A stretch of DNA of 64,000 bases from Shewanella canadensis (GCF_003966225.1 NZ_RXNU01000002.1:62001-126000); one strand, 5' to 3'; shown: positions 27,789 to 37,168, numbered from the stretch's first letter. The notes: generated by a model from the sequence alone, not told the origin. A program made the numbers and translations.

Positions 27789-28586
27789 ATGGCGGGTAGT
27801 TTAGCTTGTGTCGGCATAGGCATGACATTAGGGGCGCATATCTGCCCCCTGGCTAAGAGCTATATCGAGCAGGCCGATGTGGTCTTCTCCGGCGTCTCCA
27901 ATGGCATAGTCGAACTCTGGCTTCAAGAGATGCATAGCGACGTGCGCTCCCTGCAGGTCTACTACAGCGAAGGCAAGTCCCGCCATATCACCTACCGCGA
28001 GATGGTTGATGCCATATTGACCGAGGTGCGCGCAGGCAAGAAAGTGGTTGGTGCCTTCTATGGACATCCCGGGGTGTTTGCCCACGCGCCCCATAAATCT
28101 ATCGAGCTCGCCAAAGCCGAAGGATTCGATGCCGTCATGGTACCAGGGATCTCGGCGGAGGACTGTCTCATTGCCGATTTAGGTATCGATCCCGGCAAAT
28201 TCGGTTGTCAGCAGTTCGAAGCCAGCCAGTTTATGTTTTATAAGCGCCGCTTCGACCCCTCCTGTTATCTGGTGCTTTGGCAGATAGGTTTAGCGGGCGA
28301 TAAGAGCATGGCCAAGTTTGCCACAGGCGCAGCGCACAGACTGGTGCTGATCGAGCTGCTCGTCGAGCAGTATCCGCTGGATCATGAGGTGATCTTATAT
28401 GAGGCCGCGGTATTACCCATAGACACGGTGCGCAAACAGACTCTGGCATTGAGTGAGCTGGCCGATGCCGAGATATTTATGCACACCACGCTGGTGATAC
28501 CGCCGAGCCAAAAGATGCAGCCCAACCATCAAGTACTCGAAAGGCTGGCACAGATTGAGCGACAGCTTGAGGAAGAGGCTGTGTAG
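27789..28586 (+). CDS. Borosin-type peptide backbone alpha-N-methyltransferase (SonM-like)
   Basis: A 265-residue SAM-dependent enzyme of the tetrapyrrole methylase fold: GIGM start (about 9-12), FYGHPGVF (90-97) and PGISAEDCLIADLGIDP (119-135). These segments are shared with the split borosin enzyme SonM of Shewanella oneidensis and with fungal OphMA. Tyr59, Arg65, Tyr69 and Tyr91 have exactly the spacing of OphMA Tyr66, Arg72, Tyr76 and Tyr98, the catalytic residues that methylate backbone amides. Unlike OphMA no precursor is fused. A separate precursor gene lies 108 bases downstream. It probably works as a homodimer with two precursor chains. A dispersed repeat covers its stop codon. Confidence 0.88.
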   Translation: MAGSLACVGIGMTLGAHICPLAKSYIEQADVVFSGVSNGIVELWLQEMHSDVRSLQVYYSEGKSRHITYREMVDAILTEVRAGKKVVGAFYGHPGVFAHAPHKSIELAKAEGFDAVMVPGISAEDCLIADLGIDPGKFGCQQFEASQFMFYKRRFDPSCYLVLWQIGLAGDKSMAKFATGAAHRLVLIELLVEQYPLDHEVILYEAAVLPIDTVRKQTLALSELADAEIFMHTTLVIPPSQKMQPNHQVLERLAQIERQLEEEAV

Positions 28587-28646
28587 GACCGGCTTTAGCC
28601 GGGAAAGATGGAACAAACAGACCATCGCAGCTACGAGCTCCTACAT
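28582..28646 (-). repeat. Dispersed intergenic repeat, copy 3 (inverted)
   Basis: Read on the minus strand, this 65-base element matches the two copies at 46339-46405 and 46563-46629. Its outer arms (ATGTAGGAGC ... GGTCCTACA) are partly inverted. It overlaps the stop codon of the methyltransferase gene. Confidence 0.8.
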
Positions 28647-28694
28647 AAGAGCTCGTAGCTTAAAATCTTAAAACAACAATAAGGAAGAGAAAGC

Positions 28695-28973
28695 ATGTCA
28701 AATGTGATTGAACTGCTGGAACGTATGGGGCAAGACGCTAGCTTACAGAGTACAGAAGAGCAATGTATAGCCATCAAGAGTAGCGGTTTGGAAGAAAGCA
28801 TTAAGGAACCTCTTCTTAAAAAAGACTTAATAAAGTTAAAGAAAGAATTAGATATCTGTCCTGATGTAGTTTGTATCTTCTTCCCAGCAGAGGATGAACC
28901 AGAAAAAGATTCACCGGAAAAAGAATTGCCAAAAGAAGACGAATCTGAAATAAAATCAGTAGCTAATGGTTAA
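28695..28973 (+). CDS. Borosin precursor peptide (SonA-like) with long acidic C-terminal tail
   Basis: A 92-residue peptide. The first ~52 residues are helical and contain ELLERMGQDASL, comparable to the borosin-binding domain of SonA (LGQDAQL), and DLIKLKKEL before the core. A hydrophobic stretch follows (VVCIFFPAE, residues 58-66), the likely methylation target by position. Unlike SonA, about 28 acidic, proline-containing residues follow. AAGGAAGAG lies before the ATG. The region is AT-rich compared with the methyltransferase. The TPR/GGDEF gene starts inside its last codons (8-base overlap). Identification rests on position and motif; confidence is moderate to high. Confidence 0.8.
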   Translation: MSNVIELLERMGQDASLQSTEEQCIAIKSSGLEESIKEPLLKKDLIKLKKELDICPDVVCIFFPAEDEPEKDSPEKELPKEDESEIKSVANG

Positions 28974-30804
28974 CTTGTTCTCCAAACGACTTAAAAGAGG
29001 TAGAATTTTTTGCCTCTTTTTGATGCTTATTGTCCATAACTCTTGGTCAGCACAGATAGAGGGGACCCAAAGCCTATTTAACCAAGCCGAACAAATCCGT
29101 AGTAGTGACCCAGTACAATTCATCACAATCATTGAAAAACTAAAACAAAGAGAAGAACTTTTAACTAAAGAACAATCTCACAATCTAAAATATTTAATTG
29201 GCTACAGCTTATCTTTCCAAGGAAAGTTTGATGAGGCATTAACGATCTACAAAAATATTTTAAGCTCTAATGCACAAACGACATTAAAATTGAAAGCTAA
29301 TTTATCAATAGTAAATACATACGCAATATCAAAACAATGGCCAGAAGGCCTTTACTACCTATCTGACACTTTAAATACTCTACCGAAAATCTCAGATGAT
29401 TTACTTATTCAGCGAAGTTATGCCGTTGCTGCAATATTTTACAACCAACTAGGTCAGTACGAGCTAGGTTTGAGTTTTGCGAACAAACTTCTACAAGAGT
29501 CTATTGAAGGTCGAACACTCTGTGTTGCCCATAACCTAAAATTAGAGTCACTGTTTAAACTCGATCTTCTAGAGGAAAACGATCCGCAGATCCGGGAAGG
29601 TATCGAGGCATGCCAACAAAGTAACGAAGTGGTGATGGTGAGCGCCATCTATAGCTATTTAGCGACCCTTTATCTGAAACAAAACAACCCACATCAAGCA
29701 ATATCTATACTGGAGTCGAATTTCGATTCTCTGAAAACGACAAAGTATGTCCCATATTTGGCTATTTTTAATTCTCTTCTATCTCAAGCACATCATGATT
29801 TAGGCACCAATAGACAAGCAGAAGAGTATGCACTAGTTGCAATCGATGAAGCTAAAAATATCAATATTAGTAACTCCTCAGTCAATGCCTACAGGGTTCT
29901 CTACCAGATCGCCGAATCCCGTGGTGATCATAAGATGGCGCTGGAATATCACAAGAAGTTCGCCGAGGCCGATAAGGCCTATCTCGATGATATCAAGACC
30001 AAGCACCTGGCCTTTCAGTTGGCGGAGCATCAGGCCACGGAGCAGAAGAGCCGCATCGGATTGCTGGATAAACAGAATAACCTGCTCAAGATAGAGCAGA
30101 GGTTGGCCAGGAGTGAGGCGGAAAACAACCGCCTGTTTATAGCCCTGCTTATCGCAATTATTACCCTGCTCAGCTTCTGGGGCTATAAGTCATGGATGAC
30201 ACAGAAGCGCCTTAAACAGCTGGCCGAGTTCGACGCCCTCACGGGGGTATTTAACCGGGGGCACTTTACTCAGCTGGCCCAGAGTGCCCTGCAATATTGT
30301 GAGAATAGCGATATCTACCTCAGCTGTATCCTGTTCGACTTGGACAAGTTTAAGACCATCAACGACTCTTACGGTCACGCCTGTGGTGATTGGGTGTTGA
30401 AGAGGGTGGCAGATGTTTGTAAGGTGCAGGGCAGAAGCAATGATATCTTCGCGCGCCTGGGCGGTGAAGAGTTCAGTATCTTGCTGCCGGGCTGCGATCT
30501 GTTGACGGCGACTAAGCTGGCTGAAACCTGCCGCAAAGCGATAGAACAGATCGATACCAGAAACTCGGGCGCCAAGTTTATTATCACCGCCAGCTTCGGC
30601 GTCACAGATGCCAAACTATCCGGCTATGATCTCGAAAAAATTACTGCCGATGCGGATATGGCCATGTACTGCTCCAAGCATGATGGCCGCAACCGCACCA
30701 CCGTCTTCGGTCGCGCTCTTGCTGACGAGAATGCTAATGTGAATGCTGGCGAGAATGCCGGGAGCGAGGCGAGCGAAAACCGTCAGGGTCGCCTGACGCT
30801 ATAA
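28966..30804 (+). CDS. TPR sensor / GGDEF diguanylate cyclase
   Basis: A 612-residue protein: signal segment (about 10-28), a TPR-type helical sensor region (about 40-350, with repeat units such as AEEYALVAIDEAKNI), a membrane helix (about 387-405) and a cytoplasmic GGDEF domain with GGEEF (about 497-501) and RSND five residues earlier, the RxxD inhibitory site. It should make c-di-GMP in response to a periplasmic signal. The start overlaps the borosin precursor by 8 bases, so translation is coupled. The first ~900 bases are AT-rich like the precursor, then base use changes sharply near 29880. The C-terminus is a low-complexity Asn/Glu tail. Confidence 0.88.
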   Translation: MVNLFSKRLKRGRIFCLFLMLIVHNSWSAQIEGTQSLFNQAEQIRSSDPVQFITIIEKLKQREELLTKEQSHNLKYLIGYSLSFQGKFDEALTIYKNILSSNAQTTLKLKANLSIVNTYAISKQWPEGLYYLSDTLNTLPKISDDLLIQRSYAVAAIFYNQLGQYELGLSFANKLLQESIEGRTLCVAHNLKLESLFKLDLLEENDPQIREGIEACQQSNEVVMVSAIYSYLATLYLKQNNPHQAISILESNFDSLKTTKYVPYLAIFNSLLSQAHHDLGTNRQAEEYALVAIDEAKNINISNSSVNAYRVLYQIAESRGDHKMALEYHKKFAEADKAYLDDIKTKHLAFQLAEHQATEQKSRIGLLDKQNNLLKIEQRLARSEAENNRLFIALLIAIITLLSFWGYKSWMTQKRLKQLAEFDALTGVFNRGHFTQLAQSALQYCENSDIYLSCILFDLDKFKTINDSYGHACGDWVLKRVADVCKVQGRSNDIFARLGGEEFSILLPGCDLLTATKLAETCRKAIEQIDTRNSGAKFIITASFGVTDAKLSGYDLEKITADADMAMYCSKHDGRNRTTVFGRALADENANVNAGENAGSEASENRQGRLTL

Positions 30805-30909
30805 TCGTCGCAGACTTTATAATAGTCGCAAAGGCTTTATAATAATCACTGACGCTCACAGTGACCTTAACCGTGAATCAAACAAACGAACAAACTGGAA
30901 AGCATCGGC

Positions 30910-31428
30910 GTGAAAAACTCACCTAAGAATCACTCTCTCACGAAAAATAGCCTCACCCACAAGGTACTCAGTTTTCTGTCCAGCTACGTCTATGCATTTG
31001 TCGTCATAAGCGCCTTCGTTCTGGTCGAGTTTCTGCCCTATTACCTGCAGGAGAAAGCCTTAGACGAAAGCTTCAGTCAATCGGTCACAGGCATCGTTAT
31101 CAGGGTCGAGCGCAACATCTTCGGTAATGCGCAGCGACCCGACTCTGACGATGAGAAGAGCTGTACTCTCGTTTACCGATACCCCTACGGGGATCACCTT
31201 TTCAGCGGTAGCTATCGACATAACTGCGCCGACTTCTCCGGTTTAAATAAGGGGGACAGTATGGAAGTTCTCCTGCAGGCCAACCAACCGACGAACTCAA
31301 AACCGGCATGGGTGGAGCTATCCCTCGGCTGGTTAAAAACCGGCACCTACCTGGGCTTCTTCTTTCTGTCACTGGGTATCATAGGCATCATTGCGCGCAT
31401 CTCCGGCATCAAAAAAACCACGGATTAA
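30910..31428 (+). CDS. Small membrane protein with DUF3592-like extracytoplasmic domain
   Basis: A 172-residue protein with two membrane segments (about residues 25-43 and 141-160) enclosing a beta-rich domain with paired cysteines (KSCTLVYRYPYGD and HNCADFSG). The arrangement resembles DUF3592 proteins, whose function is unknown. It begins at GTG 30910. It follows the diguanylate cyclase by 105 bases in the same direction; operon membership is possible but not certain. Confidence 0.65.
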   Translation: MKNSPKNHSLTKNSLTHKVLSFLSSYVYAFVVISAFVLVEFLPYYLQEKALDESFSQSVTGIVIRVERNIFGNAQRPDSDDEKSCTLVYRYPYGDHLFSGSYRHNCADFSGLNKGDSMEVLLQANQPTNSKPAWVELSLGWLKTGTYLGFFFLSLGIIGIIARISGIKKTTD

Positions 31429-31684
31429 GCGTCAATATCTGCCTTCGAGGCTAAGCCTTCCGTATTGGCCGCCGCCTTTTAAATCAAAATATCTCCACGC
31501 TATTAATTTCTTATGGAAGGTCATCTCCTGTACAGATAGTTTTTTACAGGACAGATTAAAGGTAAAAAAATCGTCTAAACTCAAAGGGGATGCTTAAGCG
31601 CCTGATCTTGCTACTCCGACACGAGTTAGTCGTTATAGCGCTAAGCCTATCGAATGCTGCTGACAATGATGAAAGGAGTCCAAC

Positions 31685-34147
31685 GTGTTTCAGCAATATA
31701 TCCGTCAATGTAATCAAGAGGTCCACAAGACCCTCAATGCCGCTATCGCAGAACTGGCAAACGCCCATCAGAATGTACTGACCCCGGAGCATATCCTGCT
31801 TGGATTATTGTCACTTCCGGGCTCTGAAGCCGCGCAACTACTGCAGCAGATATTGCCCGATCCTGAAAAAGATATCCAAACCCTAACCCAGGCCGTCTAT
31901 CACGACCATGAAAATACTCCACTGAAGGGCGATACCACTCAGGTCGTCGCCACCCAGGAAGTCGAAGAGATTTTCGGCATAGCGCTTAGTGAAGCCAAGC
32001 GACTCGGCGATACGTACATAGGTACAGGCAGCCTGTTGCTGGCCCTGTGCGATAAGAGGGCCGGCGTCACCGCTATCCATCTGAAAAATCAGGGCATAGA
32101 GGTCGGCCCAGCTCGTGAAGCGTTGGTCAAGCTGAGAAGCGGCAAGACCTTAGACACAGCCGATGCCGAGGGCCGCAGCGATCCCTTAGACGAATATACC
32201 CAGGATTTGACCGAGATGGCCCGTAATAACCAGCTAGACCCGGTTATTGGCAGAGAGGATGAGATAGGACGAGTCATTCAAACCCTCTCCAGACGTAAGA
32301 AGAATAATCCGGTACTCATAGGTGAGCCCGGTGTAGGTAAAACCGTGATAGTCGAAGGGTTAGCCCAGCGTATCGCCAATGCCGAGGTACCCGATACCCT
32401 GCGTGATAAGCGCCTGCTCTCATTGGATCTCGCCGAACTGGTCGCCGGGGCCAATATGCGCGGAGAATTTGAGGAGCGTCTCAAGGGGGTCAGGGATGCA
32501 GTGATAGAGGCTAAGGGGCAGATCATTCTCTTCATCGATGAACTGCATACCGTGGTGGGAGCCGGCGCCGGTGCTGGCGGGCTGGATGCCCCCGCCCTGT
32601 TAAAGAGTGCGCTGGGACGAGGAACACTACAGTTGATCGGTGCCGATACCCTCGACGAATACCACAGATATGTCGAGGCAGATAAGGCTCTGGAGAGACG
32701 TTTTCAACCCATCTTAGTGCGTGAGCCCAGCATAGAAGAGACCATAGATATCCTCAATGGCTTGGCCGCTAAATATGAAGGCCACCATGATATAGAGTAC
32801 CAGCCGGAGGCGCTGGAGGCCGCGGCCAGACTGTCGGAGCGTTATATCGCCGACAGACACCTGCCGGATAAGGCGGTGGATCTTATCGATGAAGCCGGAG
32901 CCGACAGGCACCTACACCTGCTGGCGCTGTCGAGACCCATGAAGGAGTTGGAACGAAAGCGTCAGGCGCTTCTGTCGGCCAAGCAAAAAGCTTATAACGA
33001 GCAGGCCTTCGAGCGCGTCGCCAACATGCAGACCGAGATCCTTAAATTAGAGCAGCAACTCTCGCTACAACGTGAACAGCAAACCACCGATATCGACAGA
33101 GAAGAAAAGTCGGTAAATCCTGAAGATATCGCCCGAGTGGTCGCCCGCCTGACCGGGATCCCGGCCGCCCGCCTGGCAGAGTCTGAGGTCGAGAAGCTGT
33201 CACGCATGGAAGATAAGCTGCATAAGCGCATCGTGGGTCAACAAGATGCGGTATCTGCCGTGGCCAATGCCATTCGCCGCAACCGCACCGGCATCAACCG
33301 GGGTCATCGCCCCATAGGTTCCTTCCTGTTTCTCGGCCCGACCGGGGTCGGTAAAACCGAGCTGGCAAAGGCGTTGGCGGAGTTTATGCTCGATGATGAG
33401 AGCCGTATCGTACGTCTGGATATGTCTGAATATATGGAACGCCACGAAGTATCCAAGATGATCGGAGCACCACCGGGCTATATCGGCTACGGTGAAGGGG
33501 GACAGCTAACAGAGAAAGTTCGCCGCAATCCCTACACCATCATATTGCTCGACGAAATGGAGAAGGCGCACCCGGATGTGTTTAATATGCTGTTGCAGAT
33601 CTTAGAAGATGGTCGGCTCACCGATGCTCAGGGGCGCACCATCTCGTTTCGTAACACCTTGCTGATAGGGACCTCAAACCTTGGGTCTGAGTCACTGATA
33701 AGCGACCGCACACCGGTCGGGTTTATCTACAGCAAAGATCTGGATTATGAGGCGGCCCGTCGCACCGTGATGAACGAGGTGAAGAAGTTCTTTAAACCCG
33801 AGTTTCTCAACCGTCTCGATGAGGTGATCGTATTTCACTATCTGACTCAGGAGGATGTTCTCAAGATAGCCAAGTTGCTGATATCAGCGCTGTGTAAACA
33901 GATGAAAGACAACGATATCACCCTGCATATCGATGCCGCAGTGATAGAGCGTGTAGCTCAGGACGGCTTCGAGCCCGCCTACGGTGCCCGCCCGCTAAGA
34001 CGAGAGATAGAGAAGCAGATTGAGAACCCCATCGCCTCGCTCATCGTCAACAATAAAAATATCCCGGGCAGTGAAATTCACATCAGTCTGCACCACAAGG
34101 GCAAGGCATTTAATTTCAGGATTGAACCGGGAGAGGAGAGCGAGTAA
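31685..34147 (+). CDS. ClpC-like Hsp100 AAA+ unfoldase
   Basis: An 820-residue protein with a double Clp-N domain (about 1-145), AAA-1 with Walker A GEPGVGKT (213-220) and Walker B LFIDE, a short middle domain of the UvrB/C type (about 415-455), and AAA-2 with GPTGVGKT (about 551-558) and LLDEME. The short middle domain and a VGF tripeptide in the segment that binds ClpP ([10 protein letters not shown]) argue for ClpC rather than ClpB. ClpC is common in Gram-positives and cyanobacteria but unusual in gammaproteobacteria. Start is GTG 31685 with AAAGGAG upstream. No clpP is adjacent. Confidence 0.88.
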   Translation: MFQQYIRQCNQEVHKTLNAAIAELANAHQNVLTPEHILLGLLSLPGSEAAQLLQQILPDPEKDIQTLTQAVYHDHENTPLKGDTTQVVATQEVEEIFGIALSEAKRLGDTYIGTGSLLLALCDKRAGVTAIHLKNQGIEVGPAREALVKLRSGKTLDTADAEGRSDPLDEYTQDLTEMARNNQLDPVIGREDEIGRVIQTLSRRKKNNPVLIGEPGVGKTVIVEGLAQRIANAEVPDTLRDKRLLSLDLAELVAGANMRGEFEERLKGVRDAVIEAKGQIILFIDELHTVVGAGAGAGGLDAPALLKSALGRGTLQLIGADTLDEYHRYVEADKALERRFQPILVREPSIEETIDILNGLAAKYEGHHDIEYQPEALEAAARLSERYIADRHLPDKAVDLIDEAGADRHLHLLALSRPMKELERKRQALLSAKQKAYNEQAFERVANMQTEILKLEQQLSLQREQQTTDIDREEKSVNPEDIARVVARLTGIPAARLAESEVEKLSRMEDKLHKRIVGQQDAVSAVANAIRRNRTGINRGHRPIGSFLFLGPTGVGKTELAKALAEFMLDDESRIVRLDMSEYMERHEVSKMIGAPPGYIGYGEGGQLTEKVRRNPYTIILLDEMEKAHPDVFNMLLQILEDGRLTDAQGRTISFRNTLLIGTSNLGSESLISDRTPVGFIYSKDLDYEAARRTVMNEVKKFFKPEFLNRLDEVIVFHYLTQEDVLKIAKLLISALCKQMKDNDITLHIDAAVIERVAQDGFEPAYGARPLRREIEKQIENPIASLIVNNKNIPGSEIHISLHHKGKAFNFRIEPGEESE

Positions 34148-34178
34148 AAACAAGGGATACCAGTGAAGTAACACCAGG

Positions 34179-34221
34179 TGTGGCAGAGGATCAACCTTTT
34201 ACGGACTGACCCTCTGCCACA
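34179..34221. terminator. Inverted repeat between convergent genes, possible bidirectional terminator
   Basis: TGTGGCAGAGG and CCTCTGCCACA form an 11-bp perfect stem around a 21-base loop. It lies between the convergent ClpC-like gene and the FMN reductase gene. It lacks a clear T-run, so terminator function is uncertain. Confidence 0.5.
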
Positions 34222-34239
34222 TCAGTTAGCACATCGACA

Positions 34240-34773
34240 TCAGCTTGTTGGCTGAAGCTTAAATACGGCGTCCCTCAGCTGCTGATTCAGCTCTTCGTTA
34301 CGCATCTTACCCGCTTCGATATCGAAATTATCATAAAAGCTCGGTACCGACAGACTGGCTTTGACATCGGCAGCAAAGTAAGGCGCACTGCCGCTAGCGG
34401 CTGCCAGCACGGTGGCGGCGCCGCCCGGTCCGGGAGATGTGGCAAGCAATACCATAGGCTTGTTCTGAAATACCTTCATATCGATACGTGATGTCCAGTC
34501 AAACAGGTTCTTGTAGGCCGCGGTGTAGGAGCCGTTATGCTCGGCAAACGAGATAATGATCCCGTCGACGCTGCCAATCTTGGCAAAGAACTGCTGCGCC
34601 AACTCGGGTTGACCCAACTCATTCTCTCTGTCCTGACTGAAAATAGGCATCTCGTAGTCGTTAATATCTAAGACCTCAATCTCGGCGCCCTCAACCAGTG
34701 ATGCGGCGTAGGTGGCGAGCTGTTTATTGATAGATGCTGAACTGTTGCTGGCTGCAAAGGCTAATAATTTCAT
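34240..34773 (-). CDS. NADPH-dependent FMN reductase family protein
   Basis: A 177-residue flavodoxin-fold protein with the FMN-phosphate loop ASNSSASINKQL near the start and the GSYTAAYKNLFDW and PGPGGAATVL segments typical of chromate/quinone-type NADPH:FMN reductases. It is cytoplasmic and probably a homodimer or tetramer giving two-electron reduction of quinones or FMN. AGAGAG lies before the ATG. It follows the Bcr-like exporter gene in the same direction by about 113 bases and may be cotranscribed. Confidence 0.85.
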   Translation of the reverse strand: MKLLAFAASNSSASINKQLATYAASLVEGAEIEVLDINDYEMPIFSQDRENELGQPELAQQFFAKIGSVDGIIISFAEHNGSYTAAYKNLFDWTSRIDMKVFQNKPMVLLATSPGPGGAATVLAAASGSAPYFAADVKASLSVPSFYDNFDIEAGKMRNEELNQQLRDAVFKLQPTS

Positions 34774-34886
34774 AGTGTCTCTCTCATCATCTGTTTATAG
34801 GGTTTGCTTTAAGTTTGTAACGAATGAATTAGTATCGAACGAGCCGCTATCTCGATTTGCTTATATCTTTGTGCTGGTATAAGAAG

Positions 34887-36137
34887 TTACTGCACCTGCA
34901 TCCGGGCTTCTTCGCAGACCTCTTCACAGCCCTTTTCAGAGTCCGGGGTACTGGTGTAGATATAGGTACTGAAGATGGCGGCGCAGGCACAAGCCAGCCC
35001 CATAAAGGTCAGCAGAGCCACCGGCGACTGCGCGTCTGACAGACTAATCGCAGCGCTGAATAGGGCGCCTAAGGCAAACTGACTCAGGCCAAACACTCCC
35101 GATATCGCCCCACCCTGAGCCGGAAAAAATGACATGGCAGCCGCAATGGCGTTCGCCGATATCAGTCCCAACAGCAGGTTAAATATAAATACGGTCGCGA
35201 CGATGGCAATCAAGGGGGCTTCAATCTGTGCCAGCATGAAGAACAGCAGACTCAGCGGGCCCAGCAGGGTACCTGAGATGACGGCCTTTACTTTAGGGCT
35301 GATATGCCCCAGCAGCTTCACACTCAATACACTGCCGATAATCATTCCCAGCGCATTCACTCCCAACAGGTAACTGTAGTGCTCGGGGCTCAACGAAAAG
35401 TGATTCATATAGACATAGGGTGAACCGGCCACGAATGAAAATAATCCCGCAAAACCAAAGCTTCCAACCAGGATATAAGCCAGTGGCAGTGGTTGTTTAA
35501 AAATCTGCACAAAATCCGATATCGAAGCGGCGCGACTACTCTGACTAGCCAGCTCTGTCTTCTCTTCTCCCTGCACCGACTTATCGGCCTGAGCATGAGT
35601 TAACAGGCTTGCCACGAAGGCAAAGATGGCTATTCCGGCTAAGGTGTAGAAGATCCATTGCCAGCTCGCATATTTTAAAATTTGCCCGCCGACCATAGGG
35701 GCCAACAGAGGGGCCACCACCACGGCAGCCATCACATAGGTGAGCACCCTGGCGCCCTTTTTCAGATCGTATTGCTGCTGGATCATGGCAAAGCAGACCA
35801 CTGAGCTTGCCCCGCCGATAGCCTGAAATATGCGTGCAAGGTATAGGCCCGTCGCGGAATCCACCATAGGAATAGCCAGAGTCGAAAGGGTAAAAATCAC
35901 TAATCCTGTCAGTAACAGGTTTAACTTGTGATATCTGTCGGCCAGCAGACCGAAGAGGGGCTGTGCTATTGCGAAGGCCAATAGAAATACCGCTACCGAC
36001 ATCTCCATCTGACTATGAGTTGCATTCAGGTGCTTGGCCATCTCGGGCAAAGCCGGCAGATACATATCTATGGCTAATGGAGACAGGGCGAACACCAATG
36101 CGGTGATAACGATAAAAGACACGGCTCTGTTATGCAT
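34887..36137 (-). CDS. Bcr/CflA-family MFS drug exporter
   Basis: A 416-residue protein with twelve membrane helices and the Bcr/CflA signature: PLAIDMYLPALPEM in helix 1 and the GLLADRYHKLNLLL loop (motif A) after helix 2. Substrate unknown; related exporters handle bicyclomycin, sulfonamides or chloramphenicol. The divergent LysR regulator at 36239 is the probable controller, with a 101-base intergenic region. The C-terminal tail is acidic and Cys-containing. Confidence 0.87.
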   Translation of the reverse strand: MHNRAVSFIVITALVFALSPLAIDMYLPALPEMAKHLNATHSQMEMSVAVFLLAFAIAQPLFGLLADRYHKLNLLLTGLVIFTLSTLAIPMVDSATGLYLARIFQAIGGASSVVCFAMIQQQYDLKKGARVLTYVMAAVVVAPLLAPMVGGQILKYASWQWIFYTLAGIAIFAFVASLLTHAQADKSVQGEEKTELASQSSRAASISDFVQIFKQPLPLAYILVGSFGFAGLFSFVAGSPYVYMNHFSLSPEHYSYLLGVNALGMIIGSVLSVKLLGHISPKVKAVISGTLLGPLSLLFFMLAQIEAPLIAIVATVFIFNLLLGLISANAIAAAMSFFPAQGGAISGVFGLSQFALGALFSAAISLSDAQSPVALLTFMGLACACAAIFSTYIYTSTPDSEKGCEEVCEEARMQVQ

Positions 36138-36238
36138 CCTGACTCCACTGATTTATTAGGCTGACAATTCGATGACGTTAAGTGTATATTGACAGCCAAA
36201 TGAGATTAATAACCTGAATTGATAAAGACTATTTCCAT

Positions 36239-37168
36239 ATGACTAGTAATAAGCTGTTCGATGGCATCGTAATATTTACTCAGGTGGTTAAATCCGGTGG
36301 ATTTTCTGCAGCCGCCGAGTCCATGGGACACTCAAGTTCCTATGTGAGCAAAGAGATCAATAAGCTGGAGGCTCGCCTTGGAGTACGCCTGCTTAACAGA
36401 ACCACACGCTCTATCGGTCTCACGCCCGAAGGCGAAGCCTATTATCAGCAGTGCCAACAGTTGATGGTGGATGCAGAGCAAGCAGTCGAGCTGATCACCC
36501 AACATGATGTCGACCCCAAGGGCAGACTTAAGATCAGCAGTCCCATAGGATTTGCCAACAGCTATCTACAGCCAATCCTGTCTGAATATATGCAGCGCTA
36601 CCCTAACGTGAGTCTGGAATTAGATCTCAACGACAGACGAGTCGATGTGGTGGCTGAAGGCTATGATTTGGCGATAAGGGCCGCACTTCAATTAGAGGAG
36701 TCCAGCCTGATCTGTCGCAAAATATTTAGCTGTAAAGGGTATACCGTAGCCAGTAAAGCGTACATATCCAGACATGGGCGCCCCCACCATCCTCAGGAAC
36801 TAAGCCGCCATCAATGCCTGTGCTACTCCAACCACAAGACGCCGGGTCGGTGGCAGTATAAAGACAGTGAAGGAGATCCGATACAGGTCGATGTGAGGCA
36901 AAAAGTGCTCAGTAATAATGCAGAAATACAGCTGGCACTAACACTAAGTGGACACGGGATCTGCCGCTTACCTAAGTTCTATATGACCGATGCCTTAGCG
37001 TCAGGGCAACTCGAGATCCTGTTTCCCGCTCTGCCCGCCCCGGAAATCGATGTCTATGTGGTCTATCCGAGCCGCAAGCACCTGTCCCCTAAGGTGAGGG
37101 CCTTTATCGACTTAGTCGTGGAAAAAATTCCACCGACCATGCTCGCCGACAGCCCATCACAACAGTAA
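36239..37168 (+). CDS. LysR-type transcriptional regulator
   Basis: A 309-residue LysR-type regulator with the N-terminal winged helix (SGGFSAAAESMGHSSSYVSK; LLNRTTRSIGLTPEG) of the common CrgA/AaeR subgroup. It is divergent from the Bcr-like exporter, which is the probable target. No good Shine-Dalgarno precedes ATG 36239. After it, 37169-37579 holds repeats and a terminator but no gene. Confidence 0.85.
   Translation: MTSNKLFDGIVIFTQVVKSGGFSAAAESMGHSSSYVSKEINKLEARLGVRLLNRTTRSIGLTPEGEAYYQQCQQLMVDAEQAVELITQHDVDPKGRLKISSPIGFANSYLQPILSEYMQRYPNVSLELDLNDRRVDVVAEGYDLAIRAALQLEESSLICRKIFSCKGYTVASKAYISRHGRPHHPQELSRHQCLCYSNHKTPGRWQYKDSEGDPIQVDVRQKVLSNNAEIQLALTLSGHGICRLPKFYMTDALASGQLEILFPALPAPEIDVYVVYPSRKHLSPKVRAFIDLVVEKIPPTMLADSPSQQ

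Noticed and set aside
27789..28586. Ordinary tetrapyrrole (corrin or siroheme) methylase
   Set aside because: The fold is shared, but the Tyr/Arg/Tyr/Tyr spacing and the downstream SonA-like peptide fit the borosin branch better than CobA/CbiF-type enzymes.
28582..28694. Hairpin-forming sequence between the methyltransferase and precursor as a terminator or riboswitch
   Set aside because: It is explained by the dispersed repeat found at two other places and lacks a T-run, so it is not a specific regulatory RNA.
31391..31684. Short frames between the DUF3592-like gene and the ClpC-like gene
   Set aside because: They overlap real genes or lack starts with ribosome sites. The region most likely holds the ClpC promoter.
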